DNA of 64,000 nt from contig NZ_LSOF01000005.1 in NCBI RefSeq assembly GCF_001592875.1, positions 63,912 to 127,911 on the forward strand, given 5' to 3'. Under the pieces are notes generated by a model. It saw nothing but the letters and a program-made list of their open reading frames with translations. It did no database searches and was not told the DNA's origin. Shown here piece after piece: positions 53,519-62,990 of the stretch. Position numbers and translations under genes: made by a program. This stretch comes from Pseudomonas sp. BMS12 (GTDB taxonomy: Bacteria > Pseudomonadota > Gammaproteobacteria > Pseudomonadales > Pseudomonadaceae). Every line of letters starts with the position of its first letter. Position 1 is the stretch's first letter.

Positions 53519-56467
53519 ATGCAGGGCAAATTGCAAAGCAAGGAACGCCGCTTCCCACTCCACGTTCACATCAGCGTGCTCTTCACCCTTCTGCTCCTTG
53601 GCAGCGGCGCAGTGCTCGGCCTGTTCAACTATTACCAGACCACCCAGGTCATCCTTTCCAGCAGCAAACAGCTGTTCGCCCAGATGCGCGAGGATGTCGA
53701 CTCCGATCTGCAGCGCACCTATCAGCCGATCCGCCACCTACTCAGCCTGCTGGCCCTGCAGGAAAAGAACCAGGCCACCGACCGCTACCAGCGCATGGAC
53801 CTGCTTCCCTTGCTGGCCCAAGCCCTGCGTGACAACCCCAAGCTGGCCGCGCTCTACCTTGGTTATGAAGATGGCGATTTCTTCATGGTGCGGCCGCTGC
53901 GCAGCGCACGTCTCAGGCAGATATTCGACGCACCGGACAACGCCGCCTTCCAGGTCTGGACCATCGATCGCACCGGCTCAGCCCGAGCGGTCTCCGAGTC
54001 GCAGTATTTCGACAAGGACCTGCAATGGATCAGCCGCCGGCAAAACCTCAAGGAAACCTATGACCCACGGACTCGCAACTGGTATCAGAACGCGGTAAGC
54101 GACGGCCGCCAGATCACCACCGACCCCTATGTGTTCTTCTCCACTGGCGATGTCGGCACCACCCTGGCACGCCTCAGCCATGGCCGGACAGTACTTGCCG
54201 CCGACCTGACCCTGGCCGACCTGTCGGCGACCCTGGCCCGACATAAGGTCACCCCCTCCACCGAAGTGGTGCTGTATCGCCCCGATGGCACCGCGGTTGC
54301 CTATCCCGACATCGAGCGACTGATCATCAACAACGGCGAGATGCAACTGGCAAAGGTTGAGCAGCTCAGTCCCGCGCTCGGGGAGTTGTTCCAGCGCGGC
54401 CTGGACAAGGACCGCCAGGGTGCCATGAAGTTGGCCGGCAAGCGCTGGCAGGTGTCCTACAGCCAGCTGGAGGAAGGCGGGCCGAGCGGCCTGCGCCTGG
54501 CCCTGCTGGCACCGGAAGAAGAGCTGCTGGCCGATGCCTACCGCATCCGCTGGCAGGGCGCGATGTTGACCATCGCCATTCTGCTGCTGTGTGTACCACT
54601 GGGTTGGCTGATGTCGCGAATGCTGGTCAAACCGCTGCGCGCCCTGGTCGACGAAGCCGAAGCCATTCGCAGCTTCAACTTCAGCCACCCCGCCAGTGGT
54701 CGCTCACCGGTGCTGGAAGTGGACCAGTTGGCCGTGGCCATGGGCAAGATGAAGGACACGCTGTCCAGCTTCCTCGATATCACCGCCAGCCTGTCGGCTG
54801 AGACCCGCTTCGATGCCCTGCTGCGCCGCGTACTGAAGGAGACGGTGGACCTCAGCGAGGCCAGCGCCGGCCTGCTCTACCTGCGCGATGGTGACAGCGG
54901 CCGCCTGGAACCCCATGGCCTGTTCATCAACGACGAACAGCACAACCTCGATGAACACCGCATCCCCACCTACCAGCCGGGCGAATCGAACATCCCCGCC
55001 TGGATTCGCCAACCGGCCGAAGGCGGCGCCAGCACCGTGGCCTCGATCGGCTTCGACCAGGCCGAAGGCCTGCAGAGCCTGCTGCATACCCTCGACAGCC
55101 CGCGCGTACACCTGGTCGGCACCGGCCTGCACAATCGCCAGGGCGAGACCCTCGGCGTGCTCCTGCTGCTGCACCGTGATACCGGCGAGGAGCCGGCAAT
55201 GCTGAGCCCACAGCGCATCGCCTACGTCGAGGCGGTCTCCGGTGTGGCCGCCCTATGTATCGAAGGCCAGCGCCTGCTGGAGCAGCAGAAGAAGCTGCTG
55301 GACGCCTTCATCCAACTGATCGCCGGCGCCATCGACGCCAAGAGCCCCTACACCGGCGGCCACTGCCAACGGGTGCCTGAGCTGACCCTGATGCTGGCCA
55401 AGGCCACTGCCAACAGCACCGAGGAACCTTTCCGCGACTACCAACCAGGCGAGGAGGAGTGGGAGGCCCTGCATATCGCCGCCTGGCTGCACGACTGCGG
55501 CAAGGTCACCACTCCGGAATATGTCGTGGACAAGGCAACCAAGCTGGAGACCATCTACGACCGCATCCACGAAGTGCGCATGCGCTTCGAGGTACTCAAG
55601 CGCGATACCTGGGTCAGTTACTGGCAGGGACTGGCCAAGGGTGGCGAAGAGCGTGACCTGGCGGCCCTGCGCGACGAGGCGCTGGCAGCCCTGGATGACG
55701 AGTTCGCCTTCGTCGCCCGCTCAAACCTGGGCGGCGAGGCCATGGCCGATGCCGATCTCGAGCGCCTGAGCCAAATCGCCGCGCGGACCTGGACGCGCAC
55801 CCTCGACGACCGCCTGGGCGTGTCCTGGGAAGAGAACCAGCGTCAGGCACGCAGCCCGGCGCCCGAACTGCCGGTGCAGGAGCCCCTGCTGGCGGACAAG
55901 CCCGAGCATCTGTTCGAGCGCCCGCCGAGCGAGTTGATCCCGGTCGACAATCCCTGGGGCTTCAAGCTCGAAGTGCCACACCACAAGCACAACCGCGGCG
56001 AGCTGTACAACCTCGGCATCGCCCGCGGCACGCTCACGGCCGAAGAGCGCTACATCATTAACAACCACATCGTGCAGACCATTCTCATGCTCGAGCACCT
56101 GCCCTTCCCCAAGCATCTGGCCAATGTCGCGGAGATAGCCGGCGGGCACCACGAGAAGATGGATGGCAGCGGCTATCCGAAGCGCCTCAAGCGCGAGGAA
56201 ATGAGCCTGCCGGCACGGATGATGGCGATTGCCGACATCTTCGAGGCGCTGACCGCCGCAGATCGCCCCTACAAGAAGGGCAAGACCCTCAGCGAGTCGC
56301 TGAACATCATGGCCGGCATGTGTCGGGGTGCCCATGTCGACCCCGACCTGTTCGGCCTGTTCGTGCGCAGCGGTATTCCGCAGAGCTACGCCGAGCGCTA
56401 CCTGCGCCCCGATCAGTTCGACACGGTGGACACCGCAGCCATCCTCAGCAAGGCGGGCCTGGCCTGA
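53519..56467 (+). CDS. Cache-HAMP-GAF-HD-GYP signalling protein with long HD-GYP insert
   Basis: A 982-residue membrane receptor. Order: first helix (about 17-37, ISVLFTLLLLGSGAVLGLFN), periplasmic double-Cache-type sensor (about 45-345, e.g. RNWYQNAVSDGRQITTDPYV), second helix (AMLTIAILLLCVPLGWLMSR), HAMP-like linker, GAF domain and HD-GYP domain. HD is at 658-659 (AWLHDCGK) and HHE...GYP at about 877-887 (GGHHEKMDGSGYP). About 218 residues separate them, against roughly 55 in ordinary HD-GYP enzymes. The likely reaction is c-di-GMP hydrolysis. The ATG at 53519 was chosen because the frame upstream overlaps the FUSC gene. Confidence 0.88.
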   Translation: MQGKLQSKERRFPLHVHISVLFTLLLLGSGAVLGLFNYYQTTQVILSSSKQLFAQMREDVDSDLQRTYQPIRHLLSLLALQEKNQATDRYQRMDLLPLLAQALRDNPKLAALYLGYEDGDFFMVRPLRSARLRQIFDAPDNAAFQVWTIDRTGSARAVSESQYFDKDLQWISRRQNLKETYDPRTRNWYQNAVSDGRQITTDPYVFFSTGDVGTTLARLSHGRTVLAADLTLADLSATLARHKVTPSTEVVLYRPDGTAVAYPDIERLIINNGEMQLAKVEQLSPALGELFQRGLDKDRQGAMKLAGKRWQVSYSQLEEGGPSGLRLALLAPEEELLADAYRIRWQGAMLTIAILLLCVPLGWLMSRMLVKPLRALVDEAEAIRSFNFSHPASGRSPVLEVDQLAVAMGKMKDTLSSFLDITASLSAETRFDALLRRVLKETVDLSEASAGLLYLRDGDSGRLEPHGLFINDEQHNLDEHRIPTYQPGESNIPAWIRQPAEGGASTVASIGFDQAEGLQSLLHTLDSPRVHLVGTGLHNRQGETLGVLLLLHRDTGEEPAMLSPQRIAYVEAVSGVAALCIEGQRLLEQQKKLLDAFIQLIAGAIDAKSPYTGGHCQRVPELTLMLAKATANSTEEPFRDYQPGEEEWEALHIAAWLHDCGKVTTPEYVVDKATKLETIYDRIHEVRMRFEVLKRDTWVSYWQGLAKGGEERDLAALRDEALAALDDEFAFVARSNLGGEAMADADLERLSQIAARTWTRTLDDRLGVSWEENQRQARSPAPELPVQEPLLADKPEHLFERPPSELIPVDNPWGFKLEVPHHKHNRGELYNLGIARGTLTAEERYIINNHIVQTILMLEHLPFPKHLANVAEIAGGHHEKMDGSGYPKRLKREEMSLPARMMAIADIFEALTAADRPYKKGKTLSESLNIMAGMCRGAHVDPDLFGLFVRSGIPQSYAERYLRPDQFDTVDTAAILSKAGLA

Positions 56468-56482
56468 TGACAGGCACAAAAA

Positions 56483-56510
56483 AGCCCGGCAGCGGGCCGG
56501 GCTCTTTCGT
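56483..56510. terminator. Bidirectional terminator between the HD-GYP gene and yggL
   Basis: AGCCCGGC / GCCGGGCT eight-pair stem with a five-base loop, flanked by AAAAAA on the left and CTTTC on the right. Best on the minus strand, where TTTTTT follows the stem after yggL; it also lies 15 bp past the HD-GYP stop. Confidence 0.85.
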
Positions 56511-56523
56511 TGCGCAGAAACGA

Positions 56524-56865
56524 TCAGGCTTTGCCGATCGGGTTCTCCGGGTACCACACGTCCAGCAGCGGGCTCAGGTTGAACTCGACTACTTCGTTAC
56601 GGCCCTTGAGCCAGGCTTCCAGCTGGCTACGCTGCTCTTCGCTGACCGAGCCGCGCTTGGACAGGCAGACGAAACCGTAGTCTTCGCCACCGACATAGCC
56701 CAGGCCATTGCCGTCGATAGCCTCAAGCAGAAACTGGTCGACAAACTGATCCGCCTCGGCCTGGCTCAGGCCCTCACGGAAATTCATGGTCAGTTCGCAG
56801 CCCAGCTCCTGGAACTCGTCGACGCAGAGTTTCTTGCGCAGACGGCGGGAACGGTTAGTGGCCAT
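56524..56865 (-). CDS. yggL: YggL-family protein (DUF469)
   Basis: A 113-residue protein. The ATG at 56865 (MATNRSRRLRKKLCVDEFQE) has AGGAG six bases upstream and matches the family start. Core: LGCELTMNFREGLSQAEADQ, FVDQFLLEAI. In E. coli, YggL binds the 50S ribosome subunit. It is read divergently from dacB. Confidence 0.93.
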   Translation of the reverse strand: MATNRSRRLRKKLCVDEFQELGCELTMNFREGLSQAEADQFVDQFLLEAIDGNGLGYVGGEDYGFVCLSKRGSVSEEQRSQLEAWLKGRNEVVEFNLSPLLDVWYPENPIGKA

Positions 56866-57033
56866 AGACACTCCTAGATACTCAATGATTTGCACGGGCG
56901 GCACTCTAGCAAATTGCCAGGCCAGTTGCCCGTCCGTTCAGAAAAAATGCTCGTGCAGCCCAGGCGCCAGCGATAAGCGCCTCGGGCATAATGCGCGGCA
57001 GTTTTTGCCCCCTCTTCAACCCGGGCCCTGCCA

Positions 57034-58467
57034 ATGATCCGATCACTGCACCACGTTCTCTTCGCTGCCCTGCTGCTCCCGCTCTCACTGCCACTTGCCG
57101 CCGCTCAACCCAGCAGCATCTTGCCCAGCAAGGTTACGCAAGCTCTCAAGGCCAATAAGCTCAAGGCCAGCAGCCTGTCCCTGGTGGCCCTGCCCCTGGA
57201 TGGCGACAGCGGCGGCATCATTCATAACGCCGACATTTCGGTTAACCCGGCCTCGACCATGAAACTGGTCACCACCTATGCCGCCCTGGAACTGCTCGGC
57301 CCCACCCACCAGTGGCAGACCGAGTTCTATGGCGACGGCCCACTGCAGGGCGGCGTGCTCAATGGCAACCTTTACCTCAAGGGCGGCGGCGATCCCAAAC
57401 TGAACATGGAGAAGCTCTGGCTGATGATGCGCGACCTGCGCGCCAACGGCGTACAGCGCATCACCGGCGACCTGGTACTGGATCGCAGCCACTTCCACCA
57501 GCCGCAGCTGCCGACCTTCAATGACGACGGCGGCGACCCCAACAAGCCCTTTCTGGTCGGTCCCGACTCACTGATGGTCAACCTCAAGTCGGTACGCATG
57601 ATCAGCCGTACGGACGGCGGCAAGGTCAGCGTGATGATGGAACCACCGCTGACCAACGTGCGCATCGACAACCAGGTCAAGGCCCTGCCCGCCGCCAAGT
57701 GTCCTTCCTGGCCGGATGTACGTTACAACCCGGTGACCCAGGCCGACGGCACCACGCTGGTGGTCACCGGCAAGCTGGCCGAAGGCTGCAGCGCGCAAAG
57801 CTACCTGGCTCTGCTCGACCACCCGGGCTACGCGGCAGGCGCCGTGCGCGCCATCTGGCAGGAGCTGGGTGGCAGCATCCTGGGCAAGGACCGCCTCGGC
57901 GATGTGCCAAAAAGCGCGAAACTGCTGGCCCGCACCTTCTCGCCGGACCTCTCCGAGGTGATCCGCGACATCAACAAGTACAGCAACAACACCATGGCCC
58001 GGCAGCTGTTCCTCAGCCTAGGGGAGAACTTCCGCAGCAGCGCCGACGCCGATGACGCCAAGGCCGCGCAACGGGTTATCCGCGCCTGGCTGGCGAAGAA
58101 AGGCATCACCGCGCCACGTCTGGTGATCGAAAACGGCTCCGGGCTGTCCCGCGCCGAACGAGTCAGCGCCCGAGAAATGGCCGGCATGCTGCAGGCGGCC
58201 TGGCACAGCCCCTATGCGGCAGAGTTCATTTCCTCGATGCCGCTGGTGGGCATGGACGGCACCATGCGCAAACGTCTGAAGAACACGGGAATGCAAGGTG
58301 AGGGGCATATCAAGACCGGCACCCTCAACAATGTACGGGCCATCGCCGGCTTCACCCGCACGGCCAAGGGCAAGAACTGGGTCGTCGTGGCGATTCTCAA
58401 CGATCCCCGGCCCTGGGGCGCCTCGGCCATCCTCGATCAGGTGTTGCTGGATATCTATCGGCGCTGA
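57034..58467 (+). CDS. dacB: D-alanyl-D-alanine carboxypeptidase/endopeptidase (PBP4, DacB)
   Basis: A 477-residue class C penicillin-binding protein of the periplasm. Signal peptide (HVLFAALLLPLSLPLAAAQP). The three active-site motifs are present: STMK (Ser74-Lys77), SNN (317-319) and KTG (427-429). It trims and cleaves cross-links in peptidoglycan; in P. aeruginosa loss of DacB triggers AmpC beta-lactamase. The same neighbours (yggL-type gene, rlmL) occur there. It ends at a bidirectional terminator. Confidence 0.95.
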   Translation: MIRSLHHVLFAALLLPLSLPLAAAQPSSILPSKVTQALKANKLKASSLSLVALPLDGDSGGIIHNADISVNPASTMKLVTTYAALELLGPTHQWQTEFYGDGPLQGGVLNGNLYLKGGGDPKLNMEKLWLMMRDLRANGVQRITGDLVLDRSHFHQPQLPTFNDDGGDPNKPFLVGPDSLMVNLKSVRMISRTDGGKVSVMMEPPLTNVRIDNQVKALPAAKCPSWPDVRYNPVTQADGTTLVVTGKLAEGCSAQSYLALLDHPGYAAGAVRAIWQELGGSILGKDRLGDVPKSAKLLARTFSPDLSEVIRDINKYSNNTMARQLFLSLGENFRSSADADDAKAAQRVIRAWLAKKGITAPRLVIENGSGLSRAERVSAREMAGMLQAAWHSPYAAEFISSMPLVGMDGTMRKRLKNTGMQGEGHIKTGTLNNVRAIAGFTRTAKGKNWVVVAILNDPRPWGASAILDQVLLDIYRR

Positions 58468-58513
58468 GATTGCCACGTCGCATAGGCGACAAGAACGCAC
58501 CTACCCCGTATAG

Positions 58514-58552
58514 AAAAACGCCGCGACTCTGTAGAGAACTCGCGGCGTTTTC
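58514..58552. terminator. Bidirectional terminator between dacB and rlmL
   Basis: AAAACGCCGCGA paired with CGCGGCGTTTT over a 14-base loop; A5 on the left and T4 on the right make it work in both directions. It serves the convergent genes dacB and rlmL. Confidence 0.88.
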
Positions 58553-58603
58553 TTGAGGTGGGAACGCTTTACGCCAACGGGCAGGCGCGTCCTGAAGCCG
58601 GCC

Positions 58604-60796
58604 TCAGCCCTTGGCGGTCAGGCGCCAGACTCGATGGATCTTCGGGTTGCGGGCGAAGTCCTGATCCAGCGTCGTGGCACTGATCTCTTCCACCGCATAA
58701 CGCTCGGCCAGGTCGGCATCGAACTGGAACTTGCGGAAGTTGTTGGAGAAGTACAGCACGCCGCCGTGCGCCAGGCGGGCCATGGCCAGGTCGAGCAGGC
58801 GGCCGTGGTCGCGCTGCACGTCGAACACGCCTTCCATGCGCTTGGAGTTGGAGAAGGTCGGCGGGTCGATGAAGATCAGGTCGTACTCGCCGCGATCGGC
58901 CTCCAGCCAGGCCATCACATCGCCCTGCTCCAGGCGCTGCTTGTCGGAATAGCCGTTGAGCGCCAGGTTGCGCCGCGCCCAGTCCAGGTAGGTTTTCGAC
59001 AAATCGACGCTGGTGGTGCTGCGCGCGCCGCCCTTGGCCGCGTGCACGGTGGCGGTGGCGGTGTAGCAGAACAGGTTGAGGAAGCGCTTGCCGGCCGCCT
59101 CCTGCTGGATGCGCAGGCGCAGCGGGCGGTGGTCAAGGAACAGCCCGGTGTCCAGGTAGTCGGTAAGGTTGACCAGCAGGCGCACGCCGCCCTCGGTAAC
59201 TTCCATGAATTGCCCCTGGGTCGCCTGGCGCTCGTACTGTTTGGTGCCGCTCTGGCGCTCACGACGCTTGATCACCACCTTGTCGGGCGAGATACCCAGC
59301 GCCACCGGGATGGCCGCCAGGGCGTCGAGCAGGCGCGCCAGGGCCTTCTCCGGGTCGATGGAGCGCGGCGGCGCGTATTCCTGCACATGCACCCAGTCGC
59401 GGTACAGGTCGATGGCCAGGGCGTACTCCGGCATATCGGCGTCGTACAGGCGATAGCATTCGATGCCGGCCTTCTTCGCCCACTTGCCCAGGCTCTTGAG
59501 GTTCTTCTGTAGGCGATTGGCGAACATCTGCCCGCCTTCGGACAGGCGCGCCGGCTCGGCGGCCACGGACGGCGACTGTGCCGCTCGTTCCTCACCCGCC
59601 GCCTGGCGTCGTTCGCCAGTCACGAACTGCTCGGGCAGCACCTTGAACAGCAGCAGCTTGCACGGCAGTGCGCCGTTCCAGAAGGCGTACTGCTTGTGGC
59701 TACGCAGGCCCATGCGTTTGCCCAGTTCCGGCGCCCCGGTGAACACCGCAGCCTCCCAGTTCAGGCAACTCTGGCGCAGGCGCTCGCCAAGGTTCTGGTA
59801 GAGATAGAGCAGGCTAGCCTCATCACCCAGGCGCTCGCCATAGGGTGGGTTGCTGATGATCAGGCCGGTCTGGTTCTTGTCCGGACGCGGCTCGAAGGTG
59901 GCCAGTTCGCCCTGGTACAGCTTGACCCACTCGCCCAGGCCGGCCCGCTCGATGTTGTTGCGCGCCGGCTGGATCAGGCGCGGATCGGCCTCGTAGCCGC
60001 GAATCCACAGCGGTGGCTTGGCCAGGCCCTCGGCGGCGCGTTGCTCGGCCTCGGCATGCAGCTTCTTCCACAACGCCGGCACATGACCCAGCCAGTTGCT
60101 GAAGCCCCAGCGTTCGCGACGCAGGTTCGGCGCCTGGTCGGCGGCCATCATCGCCGCCTCCACCAGGAAAGTACCGACACCGCACATGGGGTCGGCCAGG
60201 GCCCCGCCCTCGGCGGCGATGCGCGCCCAGCCGGCGCGGATCAGGATGGCCGCAGCCAGGTTCTCCTTCAGCGGCGCCGCGCCCTGCTGCAGGCGGTAGC
60301 CACGCTGGTGCAGGCTGTGCCCGGAGAGGTCCAGCGACAGCACCGCTTCGCCACGGTCCAGGCGCAGGTGGATGCGCAGATCAGGGTCGACCTTGTCGAT
60401 CGACGGGCGGGTACCGGCCGGCGTACGCAACTTGTCGACGACGGCGTCCTTGACCTTGAGCGCACCGAAGTGGGTGTTGTCGATCCCGCTGCCGTGGCCG
60501 CTGAACTCAACCGCCAGGGTACCGGCCGGGTCCAGATGCTCGGCCCAGTCGACCGCCAGCACACCCTGGTAGAGGTCTTCGGCATTGGCCACCGGGAAGC
60601 GCCGCAGCACCAGCAGCACACGGTTGGCCAGGCGCGACCAGAGGCACAGACGGTAGCCCACCTCGATAGGCGCGAAGCCACGCACGGCGGCGGTCTGTTC
60701 GCGCACCTCCTCCAGGCCGAGGTTGGCGGCCTCCTCGGCCAGCAGGCTTTCAAGGCTCTTGGGGCAGGTCAGGATCAGTTCGTAGCGATCGGACAT
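58604..60796 (-). CDS. rlmL: Bifunctional 23S rRNA methyltransferase RlmKL
   Basis: A 730-residue fused enzyme that makes m2G2445 (RlmL part) and m7G2069 (RlmK part) in 23S rRNA. N-terminal THUMP region (YELILTCPKSLESLLAEEAA), RlmL methyltransferase with GGALADPMCGVGTFLVEAAM and LIISNPPYGERLG, then RlmK with LNLFCYTATATVHAAKGGA, VDLSKTYLDWARRNLALNGY and LIFIDPPTFSNSKRMEG. Both catalytic domains are complete, the NPPY and DPP motifs included. Confidence 0.97.
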   Translation of the reverse strand: MSDRYELILTCPKSLESLLAEEAANLGLEEVREQTAAVRGFAPIEVGYRLCLWSRLANRVLLVLRRFPVANAEDLYQGVLAVDWAEHLDPAGTLAVEFSGHGSGIDNTHFGALKVKDAVVDKLRTPAGTRPSIDKVDPDLRIHLRLDRGEAVLSLDLSGHSLHQRGYRLQQGAAPLKENLAAAILIRAGWARIAAEGGALADPMCGVGTFLVEAAMMAADQAPNLRRERWGFSNWLGHVPALWKKLHAEAEQRAAEGLAKPPLWIRGYEADPRLIQPARNNIERAGLGEWVKLYQGELATFEPRPDKNQTGLIISNPPYGERLGDEASLLYLYQNLGERLRQSCLNWEAAVFTGAPELGKRMGLRSHKQYAFWNGALPCKLLLFKVLPEQFVTGERRQAAGEERAAQSPSVAAEPARLSEGGQMFANRLQKNLKSLGKWAKKAGIECYRLYDADMPEYALAIDLYRDWVHVQEYAPPRSIDPEKALARLLDALAAIPVALGISPDKVVIKRRERQSGTKQYERQATQGQFMEVTEGGVRLLVNLTDYLDTGLFLDHRPLRLRIQQEAAGKRFLNLFCYTATATVHAAKGGARSTTSVDLSKTYLDWARRNLALNGYSDKQRLEQGDVMAWLEADRGEYDLIFIDPPTFSNSKRMEGVFDVQRDHGRLLDLAMARLAHGGVLYFSNNFRKFQFDADLAERYAVEEISATTLDQDFARNPKIHRVWRLTAKG

Positions 60797-61188
60797 GGGG
60801 CTTCCATCTGTAACGGTGGCTTATCGGCCACCCGGTGCGACGCAGTGCCGCAAGGCGACCCTTCGTCGGAATAAACGGGGCTCGCAGACGCGAGCCATTC
60901 GCAATGAGATAGGGACGAGGCCCTGCACCAGCGCTGGGCCGCAGCCCGTTAGGGCCTACCCATCAACACTAGCTTATGGCTCCTGCCCTATTCGCGTTAC
61001 GCCCTTATGACAAAACGATCATTCACAGGGTGTAACGCATTCGTTAGAAATCAACTCAGGCCGGCACCGCAATGGTGCTGGCAGGTGGCCCGCCACGCCG
61101 GCAGCGGGCCCCACTGGCAGAGGCTTTTCTGCCCGGCCCCGGCAAGGGGCCAACGGGACATAACAGTCAACAGTGAGGGCAACACCCG
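60797..61188. other. Non-coding region upstream of rmf
   Basis: About 390 bp between the divergent genes rlmL and rmf. No supported gene, promoter consensus or strong hairpin was found. It must hold the promoters of both. rmf is a growth-phase gene in other bacteria, so a stringent-response promoter is expected, but I cannot point to it. Confidence 0.5.
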
Positions 61189-61404
61189 ATGAGAAGACTT
61201 AAGCGTGATCCGTTGGAACGAGCTTTTCTACGCGGTTATCAGCACGGCATTCATGGCAAATCCCGCGACATGTGTCCTTTCACCCACCCGTCCGTACGGC
61301 AAGCCTGGATCAATGGCTGGCGCGAAGGGCGCGGCGACAACTGGGACGGACTGACCGGCACCGCTGGCATCCACAGACTCAACGAACTTCACGCTGTCGG
61401 CTGA
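61189..61404 (+). CDS. rmf: Ribosome modulation factor RMF
   Basis: RMF (71 residues) dimerises 70S ribosomes into inactive 100S particles in stationary phase. Conserved core: RDPLERAFLRGYQHGIHGKS, then CPFTHPSVRQAWINGWREGR with GDNWDGLTG. It ends in a strong terminator and sits between rlmL and pyrD as in P. aeruginosa. Confidence 0.96.
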   Translation: MRRLKRDPLERAFLRGYQHGIHGKSRDMCPFTHPSVRQAWINGWREGRGDNWDGLTGTAGIHRLNELHAVG

Positions 61405-61458
61405 GCCGACCACAGACTTCACCAGACCGTCCCATCCGGGCGGTGGGCGAGAGCCCGA

Positions 61459-61480
61459 GGGCCCCTCAGGGGCCCTTTTT
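61459..61480 (+). terminator. Terminator of rmf
   Basis: GGGCCCC / GGGGCCC stem with a short loop, then TTTTTATT, 55 bp after the rmf stop. It lies just before the pyrD stop on the other strand. Confidence 0.9.
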
Positions 61481-61485
61481 ATTGC

Positions 61486-62511
61486 CTAGGCCTTGGGCAG
61501 CGCGGCGATGGCGTCCACCGCCTCGCGAATCAGCGCCGGCCCCTTGTAGATAAAACCCGAATAGATCTGCACCAGGCTGGCTCCTGCGGCGATCTTCTCA
61601 GCCGCATGCGCACCTTCGGTGATGCCGCCCACCGCGATGATCGGCAGACGACCCTGCAGCTCGCTGGCCAATACGCGCACGGTGTGGGTGCTCTTGTCGC
61701 GTACCGGCGCACCGGACAGGCCACCCGCCTCATTGCCGAACGGCAGGTTCTCCACGCCCTCGCGGCCCAGAGTGGTGTTGGTGGCGATGACCGCATCCAT
61801 GCCCGTCTCGACCAGCGCCTGAGCCACCTGCACGGTTTCCTCATCGCTCATGTCCGGGGCGATCTTGATCGCCAGCGGCACGCGCTTGCCATGTTGCTCG
61901 GTCAGGTCTTCCTGGCGCTGGCGCAGCGCTTCCAGCAACTGCTTGAGCTGGTCGCCGAACTGCAGGCTGCGTAGCCCCGGAGTGTTGGGCGAGCTGACGT
62001 TGACGGTGACATAGCTGGCGTGGGCATAGACCTTGTCCAGGCCGATGAGGTAGTCGTCCACCGCCCGCTCGACCGGGGTGTCGAAGTTCTTGCCGATATT
62101 GATGCCCAGCACACCCTTGTATTTAGCTGCGGCAACCCGCGCCAACAGATGGTCGACGCCATGGTTGTTGAAACCCATGCGGTTGATGATGGCGCTGGCT
62201 TCCGGCAGACGGAACAGGCGTGGCTTGGGGTTGCCCGGCTGCGGGCGCGGGGTGACGGTGCCAATCTCAACGAAGCCGAAGCCGAGCTGGGCAAAGCCGT
62301 CGATGGCGTCGCCATTCTTGTCCAGGCCGGCGGCCAGGCCTACGGGGTTGTCGAACTGCAGCCCCATCACCTGTACCGGCAGACTGACCGGAGCCTTGCA
62401 CAGCAGGCCGTTGAGGCCCAGACGACCGCCAGCGCCGATTAGGTCGATGGACAGTTCGTGGGACGTTTCAGGAGCGAGGCGGAACAGCAGCGCGCGGGCC
62501 AGGTCGTACAT
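61486..62511 (-). CDS. pyrD: Dihydroorotate dehydrogenase (quinone), class 2
   Basis: PyrD (341 residues) oxidises dihydroorotate to orotate, passing electrons to quinone at the inner membrane. Class 2 features: N-terminal helix ([20 protein letters not shown]) that reaches the membrane, [55 protein letters not shown] with the catalytic Ser, and [20 protein letters not shown]. Length and motifs are standard. Confidence 0.97.
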   Translation of the reverse strand: MYDLARALLFRLAPETSHELSIDLIGAGGRLGLNGLLCKAPVSLPVQVMGLQFDNPVGLAAGLDKNGDAIDGFAQLGFGFVEIGTVTPRPQPGNPKPRLFRLPEASAIINRMGFNNHGVDHLLARVAAAKYKGVLGINIGKNFDTPVERAVDDYLIGLDKVYAHASYVTVNVSSPNTPGLRSLQFGDQLKQLLEALRQRQEDLTEQHGKRVPLAIKIAPDMSDEETVQVAQALVETGMDAVIATNTTLGREGVENLPFGNEAGGLSGAPVRDKSTHTVRVLASELQGRLPIIAVGGITEGAHAAEKIAAGASLVQIYSGFIYKGPALIREAVDAIAALPKA

Positions 62512-62618
62512 GGGCGGGTCGGCTCGGATAGGGTGACAGTGGTAAACAGGGCGCGATTATAGCCGCCAGCACTAGCCGACGGCGAGGCAAGGGAGTAATA
62601 AGGGAGCCGTTTGCGCAA

Positions 62619-62840
62619 TCATTGCAGCTGACGCAGGTCGAGCAGTTCTCCGGCCGTGCTGAATTCGAGCTCGAACACGCCATGTATGCCGTCGTGGCGC
62701 AGGAAAGGACGCAGATGATGAGCCGGCAAGCTGACCTTGCGGCCATCGCGGCTATATAACAGAACCCGATTGGCGCGCCCTTGGTAAACCGCCAGGAAAC
62801 GTTCCGCAGACAGCGCGATATCCAGCACCAGGCTGAGCAT
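62619..62840 (-). CDS. DUF2835-family small protein
   Basis: A 73-residue conserved protein of unknown function (LSLVLDIALSAERFLAVYQG, RKVSLPAHHLRPFLRHDGIH, then GVFELEFSTAG). The ATG at 62840 is chosen because the family is about 70 residues long and a GGGTG-type site precedes it; the frame is open further up. DUF2835 recurs near pyrD in pseudomonads. Confidence 0.83.
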   Translation of the reverse strand: MLSLVLDIALSAERFLAVYQGRANRVLLYSRDGRKVSLPAHHLRPFLRHDGIHGVFELEFSTAGELLDLRQLQ

Positions 62841-62990
62841 GGAGGCACCCTCGACAATGAATGGCAACATTTTGCCACAGACTACGACACGGACGCCCAG
62901 GCGCGTGCCGGCAACCTGCCCGCTGAGCAGTGCGAGGTGGCGACAGCTCTGCCACACTGACGCGGTAGTACCGGGAGTATCCTGCGGGTC

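Noticed and set aside
60797..61188. Short open frames upstream of rmf
   Set aside because: They are Arg/Pro-rich, lack ribosome sites and show no family pattern; the region is more simply the regulatory gap between rlmL and rmf.
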